NCBI RefSeq assembly: GCF_037038585.1 | Contig: NC_092520.1 | Span: 147,001,104-147,065,103 of the forward strand | Reading direction: 5' to 3' | DNA from: Patagioenas fasciata | Taxonomy: Eukaryota; Chordata; Aves; Columbiformes; Columbidae | DNA: 64,000 bases | Shown here: in pieces, positions 57,066 to 64,000 of the stretch | Layout of the letters: every line of letters starts with the position of its first letter | Numbering within the stretch: position 1 is the first letter of the stretch | Notes under the pieces: model-generated | What the model was told of the DNA's origin: nothing | Database searches by the model: none | Seen by the model: the letters and a program-made list of their open reading frames with translations, nothing else | Made by a program: the position numbers and the translations under genes

Positions 57066-60000
57066 ATGTTAGTCTGCCTTTGATTTCATTTCTGCTAATT
57101 CAATGATTCTCCAAATCATGTTCTCTACTGGGATTGCTAATTCACTCCTAGAAAAATAATTATAATTGGCCAATTACAATAGCAAATATAAATGCTGTAC
57201 TCAGAATTAATAAATTTGTATTCTTCAATGCTACTTATTCTTCTTGCTGATTCTTTTATACATATATTACCCATTAATGCAGTTATGGTCTCCTATTCCA
57301 TAGTCTCTATGGGCCTTTATGGCAGATGTAGCTCAACTGATAAGTTAACCTTGCACAACTTACTCCTTTCTCAATCCTTCCTACAAGAACAACCTCCCAA
57401 ACTTACCCTAAATCTGACTAGATCAAAAAATTTAGCTCACCTGTCATACAGCAGTTAGACTGCAGTAAGTCAGACTAAAAGAGTGTCACAGAACTTACCA
57501 TCATGTTTGAGTAAATGTAGAAAGACAGATTTCTGGGGCTTGCAGATCCAGTCCTGGAGTAGCTATATCTTTTGCCAGGACTCTCTGAATCCCAGATTTC
57601 AGAAGGAAAACATGTAACAATGTGTTTTGCCATCATCATCACTAAAAATGAAAATGCATCCTTCCCTTGCCTTTTTTTTTGTGTAACTAGACCACTAGCC
57701 TCAATTTCTCGCTGCTTCCCTTGTCAGAGTAGCAAAGATTAGATTGTGTCCATTGTCCGTGACCCATGTTGGATGTCATGCTGTCCTGTTAAAAGCTTGT
57801 CCTGATAGATAAGGATGTAGAATTAGGGATAGTGCTGACATGCAGGGATAAAATGGCTAAGGGTCTCATAGGTGTGAATGTGAAGCATGCAGGAAATAGT
57901 GATTGTTAATACAACACCACCACACATCAATGCATTATAGTTTTGTGGCAAATTATGTGTTTCTATGGGGTGACTTTTTTTGTCTGTAAGTATTTACAAG
58001 AGTGGACGTGAGGGCTAAGCTTACAGTCTGACTAGAAATGCTTTTGTTTCCTTCAGCCATTTACAGTTCTGATGAGGGACCACCTACAGACAGCCTGAGA
58101 AAGATGAGATGACCGCTCCTCCCTTGGCAGTACTTCAAATCTTTATTGTTTGCTGGATAAAATAGGCATTTTAATAGGAAATAACTTTTTTTTTTTTCCC
58201 AAGAAGATTTTGAGAGAAAAGGTGGATGGTAGTGATGGTAGTGATGAATAGATAAGACAGTTTGCATCATTGGACATAACTAGATCTGAATCGTAACCTG
58301 AACCTGATTAATTATAATTTATTTGGCTTTTGGCTGAGCAAAAGTTAATTTATCTGATACTATTGCCTATAACATACCTGGAAATAATCCATCCATCTGT
58401 AAAATGCTTTGGCAGTTGTAAGCAATCTCATTTTTACATGTTTTGACCACTGCTGACAGAGGATTTGCAGTGGTAGTGTCTGTAATGATGGAAACCAAGA
58501 CATGTTTGGGTTTCTTAATGTCATTTGTGCAATTCATTTTAATACAGAGTTTTTGGGACAGTAACTTCCTCTTTCCTTCAAAAGAGGAGTCAAGAATCAC
58601 CTGGACTGAAAGCAGAAGAGATGAAGCAAGCAAGGTCAGGCAGAGATTGTGATTTGAAATAAGACAGCTGAGACAACAAAGGCTTTGTATGACAAACAGA
58701 AGATGGGTATGAACTGATATTTGAAAATGAGAGAGTCCAGGGCTCAAGCAACTAGAAAGACAGGCAAGGATGTTAGATGATGATGTGTGAGGCTGTGATT
58801 AGAGACAGTCAGGACTTTGGATGAGTGGCAGGGAGCAGACAAGCACATATACTCACTAGTAACAGCACTGTCACAGTGTCAAGCTACAAGAAAACAAATG
58901 TTGTGTGTGAACCATTGTCCTTGCTTCATTCAGCAAGGCACGGACCACTGCATCTAATGAGGGTAACAGGGTCGGGCATTTTCCTTAATTTTCGTCACAT
59001 TGCCCTTTTTCAGTGTCATTGTAAGGCAGATAGAATGCCTCCCCAGTGGATAAACTCCCCATACATGGACTTACCTTTGTGGCTGTCAAGTCAAGGAGCA
59101 AGCAAAAGATGTGAGGAGCAATGTGGAGATTACCATTAAGCATTTTCCAATGTGGTGAGCTTGATGGAGCAAGCTAGTTCTCCCAGGAGGTGGCAACACT
59201 TAGAGAAGTGCCAGAGACAGTTCAATTTTTTTCTAGGTTCAGAATCTGGGAGATGCAAAAGTACCTCAGAGGTATCTTCCAAAACACCTTTTCCTTGGCA
59301 AGGGCTGGAATGGAGCCAAATATTGTACAGAAATGGAGAAAGTCCTTTAAAATGCATCTATCCTGTGGCACCTGTAGTGCCATGAGGAGAGAAGGGGAGG
59401 GACAGAGGCAGCAGCAGCAGGTGTGATGAGACACACACCTCCTTCACCAGCACTGTACTGGTCTCTAGACATGACATCACTTCAGTTTGGTGTAAGCTTG
59501 AGCAGCTTGAGTGCTCTGTCACAGAACAGAGGGACCACCCCTGCAGGACTAGGAGGAGGACATGCCAAGTTACCGTCACATCTTTCCCTGTGGCAGGTGC
59601 ACTACTGCAGTAATCATCTCTGAAGAGGAAAACATGCACTTCTTCGAGTGGCTGTCAACAGTCCTAAGAAAGCTGCATAGCTGTATTTATTCCACATCAA
59701 AATTTCACATGAACATGATAAAATCCAAGAGTGCAAACAGTCTTTTTGACATAAAAAACACACCAGGCTTTAAAAAATTCTGATTTTATTTGTATGTCTA
59801 ATCTATTTAACAGTGGATCACACTGGCGGGAACAATCACAAATATCTAGTTACACAGTTTCATCAGGTTCTGGCCTGTGCAATGTTGGGTTTGAGCCAAG
59901 CACATATCATGGCATCACCAATAAGGACAATGATTGCTGTTCAGAGCTCAGTCAAGTCCCCTCTCCTTGGTCAAATTTCAAGCCAAACAACCTCTTGTCC

Positions 60001-63000
60001 CATTGCATATGGGAGTCTCTACAAAGAACTTGTATTCTCAAAGTCTGAATCCAGCAGACAGGCTGAAGCACATGCTCCATCTAAAAATTCTGTTTGCTTC
60101 ACATACTTTATTTGAAAGGCTACAGGTTTTCAGTGCAACAAACAAACAAAAAATGCCTACTATCCACAATTTCTCAGAAATGTTGGACCAGACTTATATA
60201 AATCAGCCTAGCTCCAATAAAGGAGCTTGAATTCCTTATCTCATCACATGATCTGACCTGCAAATCCCAGCTGTCTTCCTTGAAATAACGCAAGGTTTCA
60301 CAGCAAGAGCAAAGCAACCCTGTAACTAACATCCCTGTTCTTTGTGCTGGCACACGGTACAGTCTAAAGCCTCTGGCCTGTGCACCATGTATCTGGAGGG
60401 TACCCATAGATTCTGCAGAATATTCACACCTTTCTAAGGGCAGCCTGCACTTAGCTTGACTCTGAAGACAACTGCTGTTGCCAGAAGGGTCCATGGCAGC
60501 TCTGGCTACCCATAGTCAGCCTCATGGCCTTGCCACACAGAGGAGGATAGACAATGACTCAGAAAAGTCTCACACTCCAAGCTGGCCTGCACTAAGATGT
60601 AGCATAGGTCTCTGTATTGCTTGTGTCCAAACAATATGAATGTGGAGAGAATGTTACTTCCTAAGAACTGTGTACTCACATCCACACTCAGAACTACTGA
60701 GCAGTCCTGCTCCAAAAGCACCTTTGGATCTGGCACCTCAGGGTTTCTTTAAGCCCAGTCCTATAAGCCTGTTTGAGTCACAGGTAGTCAGGAAGTCACA
60801 GCTCATCAGAGGATCAGACCCTCAGCCAACAGCCACGAGGAGGTATTATGGTCCCAGCCTGTTGCAGGTGCTGAGAGCTGCCAAATTAAAATGAGCTGCC
60901 TTCTACGCCTTTTCTCTCACACATTAATCATGAGGACCACCAGGCAGCCTAAAAATCTCTCCTGAAAATGTAGAGGGTGTTATTGATAAAAAAGTCCTAG
61001 GGCAGCTGGATGCCCAGCATCCAAGTACCTTCTAAAAATCCCAGTTGTCATGCTCATTCTTTACTCCACTCTTCCTCTCAGTCTCTCCCCTCCCAGAACC
61101 AATTCTTTATAGCCACCCTCCCATGCTTCTATGCAGAGAGCTGGCAACACACATAGGGTGGATCCACCTCTGGTCATGGACATTTGGTGGCATGACTGAC
61201 CTTTGCTGCTGCCAAAGGCAGAGGATTCCAGGCCAGAGCATCCCTCTCTGCCCTTCACTTTTCAGTGCTAATTGAATTTTCTATCAGTTTCAGCATAGCA
61301 CTACATGGACTTGTGAAGCTGGAAAAGCAACAGAGGTTTTTTAATCACAATAGTGCAATGGGAGAAGGCTTCAGAGCATTTTCTGGGAACACTGCATACA
61401 GTTATATTACATTTTCAGTACTGTCTGGCTATTGTGCCTTCTAAATCACATGAAAGACTACAAACAACACTATTTCAGTGAAACTGCCTACAGCCACTGA
61501 AAATAAGTCACTACCTCATTTAGAGCAGGCAATGGACGCACATATTCACAACAAGAATTGACTTTATGTACACTAAAGCAAGACATTTCATAGGTAAATG
61601 GGAAATACCTCTAGTTCGGGCCCATGCCTCTGATACCAGATATTATACATTAACAGGATGATTACTACTTGTACAGTTACATGAAAAGTCTACCATTTAC
61701 AAAAACACAGTTTTAAATAGGACAGTAATCCAAGGCCAAAAGACAGGCAGACAAATGGACAAACTTTGGCCACTTGCTTGATTTCCTGGAGAAACCTATT
61801 TGCTCTTCTAAGTGCTGACCTTATGCATCTACCAGAACTATGTCATCCCCTTGAAAAAGGTTTAAAATAGGTTTCAACAATGGAGTCCTTTGGAGGTGTC
61901 CTGTGTCAATGTTCATCTTCTCACAGGACTTCGTGCTTGTCTGGGGCTTTTGATGAACAGCTCATAAATTGCTGCTATTTAGCCACTGGCAACTGGATCC
62001 TGCTTTATTTAGTTTTCCCAGAAATGAGACACATCTGAATGTTGTATGAGATTCTCCCTGCTTCCTCCCTCCAACCCCTATTCACATCTAGTTTCAGTTT
62101 CCTGGAACTGTGCTAACCCCTTTAAAAACAACAGCAACAAAAAACTGCAAAACAAGGAAATCAGTTTCCTGTCCATAAATGTTGGATTCCCTGTACACAG
62201 GGAAACTTCACCAACTTTACAGTAAGAAGATACAACCACCTCTTTTGCAGCACCCTGTCATGACAGTCTTGCAGCATCCAAAATCCAGCCTATCAAGAAA
62301 AAAAAAAAAAAGAAAAAAAAATAAGTGTTATGTGTTAAAAAAATGCCCAAGACAAATGTGTAATTTTGCATGGATCACAGTTAAGACATGTCAACCTAAG
62401 GTTTCATTTCTAAATGAGAATTTTTAAAGGGACTGAATTTGAGATAACCTCTCAATAAAGCTGCAGCTGTCTACATTGTAAAGCGATACATTTCTTTGCT
62501 TACCTTGACATCTAGTGGGATTCAATTTATGGGGGATTTTTTCCTTACAGGTGCTGGGAGTAAATACATCACTTCTTGCATGAGATGAAATATGCATATT
62601 AGAAGGTTGCAAAGTTTGGTAGGATGCATTGAAATGCTGTGCTGATCCAAGGACAGAGACCTCAACGTCTGACCTTTACTGTAACTGGGGCTTTGTTAAT
62701 TCCCATAGTCATTTTCTTGGTGACTAATTTAAAGTTATTTTAAGAAAAATCTATATTAATAATTTGTCTTATAAGCCTCTTCCTTCATACCAGATTCAGA
62801 AAAGTCTACGAAAGCAAGAGGGTTGTTTTTTTTTTTAATCAGATCTGAAACAATTTATTGAGTCAACTAAGAGAAAATGTGTTTGGCCTGCAAGGACTTT
62901 TCTTCATTTAGAGACTCCTTCACAGTCACACTTTGATGCAGTCCATTCGAGCTGCATCTTGGACCATCTGTGCTAGTGACATGTGAAACCTAAACGGCTA

Positions 63001-64000
63001 CTTGTAAGTTATTAAAAATATCTGCAGTCCTCCACAATAAAGAGAAAGAGAAAACAGAAATGACTGCAATAAATGTGGCACTTGGAACATTCTGAATTGG
63101 ACAAAATCTGTTATAGTCTGAAAAGTCATGTAACAGTTTTTCATAATGCAAGTAATACTTACATTTCTTTTCTCTCTGCATGTTAACAGTGCAAAGCCAC
63201 AATTCCACCAGTTTAACATGGCCCTAAATGTTACCTGTTGCATTTTTCTTTACACAGGATGGCTTACATGTTGCTATGATACATGGTTAGGATGTGATAT
63301 TAAATCATTAATTCTGGGGCTCCTGAATTCCAAGCAAACAAAACTCTGAGGTCCAAACTTAATTTAATTGTGTGAGTAGTTGACAGGACTAGTCATGAGC
63401 ACAAAGAAGTTAAGCATATGCCTGCCTAAATGTTATGAGTAGCTCAAGCCTTGCATTGCAAGGAATTTACACCATTTCTATTTTTACACAGTATTTTCCA
63501 CCAAGACAGTTCCTGGGCCAGAAGGTTTGTTGCAACATTGTCAATGCCCACAGGAGGAGAAAGAAAGAAGTGGGAGAAACATCAGAGACAGGAGAAGCCT
63601 ACAAAGTGAACAAGATTTGTCAAGAACTCCATTTAGATTCAGTAAGGCAAGAATGGCAGTGGTACCTAAAATACATAAACATAACTACGTATTTGCGTGA
63701 TTAAATAAATATATATACACACATTCACACTCACATAGAAGCTACCTATATAGGCAATGACTATAGATATATATAGATACATAAAATATTACAAGTGAAA
63801 ATTCATAAAATTCATTTGCCCTGCAAAAAGTTTTCTAGGAAAAAGTCAGCTCTACCAAAAAAATGTACAGCCCACTTGTTTTGAGTTCATCAAAATTGCA
63901 AGAAAACTCTGATTTGCAGGCTAAATCTGTGCTGAACTTCAAAGTAAAATTCTCTCATGGAATTTTCTTTTATGTAAGCTTTTTTCTGAATATTTCTGTG
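57066..64000. other. Right flank without a recognised gene
   Basis: No gene or RNA gene can be supported. Small simple runs occur: T-run at about 58186-58197, A-rich run at 62299-62322 and an AT dinucleotide stretch near 63707-63720 followed by CA-rich words. The short open frames are not convincing. Confidence 0.55.

Overview
The window looks like bird nuclear DNA, probably from a passerine. The evidence is several CR1 LINE copies (most on the minus strand), two different LTR families typical of bird genomes, and a gene fragment resembling the ITPRIPL1-like family, which to my knowledge is expanded in songbirds. There is no bacterial-style gene order, and I recognise no complete host gene outside the repeat block. 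Species and chromosome cannot be read from the sequence.

Layout. 1-5370: AT-rich DNA with no gene that I can support. 5376-6037: a complete solo LTR with a 5-bp target duplication. 7087-24661: a head-to-tail array of four units with a period of 2,698 bp. Each unit is a mosaic of a CR1 3' fragment (minus), a decayed retroviral RNase H fragment (minus), a two-exon ITPRIPL1-like gene truncated before its Mab-21 domain (minus), that gene's GC-rich promoter, and the start of another LTR (plus). Unit 3 is split by a young class II (betaretrovirus-like, ERVK-type) endogenous retrovirus at 12703-19644. 24662-27373: a CR1 that has kept its 5' end but lost its reverse transcriptase. 27376-27691: a leftover array piece followed by an inverted fragment of the ITPRIPL1-like gene. 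28573-28801: a CR1 tail with a pentanucleotide expansion. The rest (to 64000) is mostly unannotatable intergenic or intronic DNA, with an LTR fragment at 47925-48250, a short CpG-richer patch near 52.4 kb and an old CR1/L3-like LINE fragment at about 56.15-57.07 kb.

The retrovirus has LTRs of 451 bp each that differ at one base, a 6-bp target duplication (TCACCC), a primer binding site matching initiator-methionine tRNA that lies in a tandemly duplicated leader segment, an open gag, a dUTPase-protease frame reached through a GGGAAAC slippery site, and a pol broken by a frameshift inside reverse transcriptase. Almost all of env is missing. It is a recent, defective insertion. The empty target site can be read in the other three units, so the array existed before the virus arrived.

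The most unusual content is the array. All four units keep a 239-codon open frame with a strong Kozak start and a GT-AG 5' intron. It predicts a small membrane protein (N-terminal hydrophobic segment, charged coiled coil built on 21-bp heptad repeats, transmembrane segment, novel basic tail) without the family's Mab-21-like domain. Whether it is expressed cannot be told from sequence alone.
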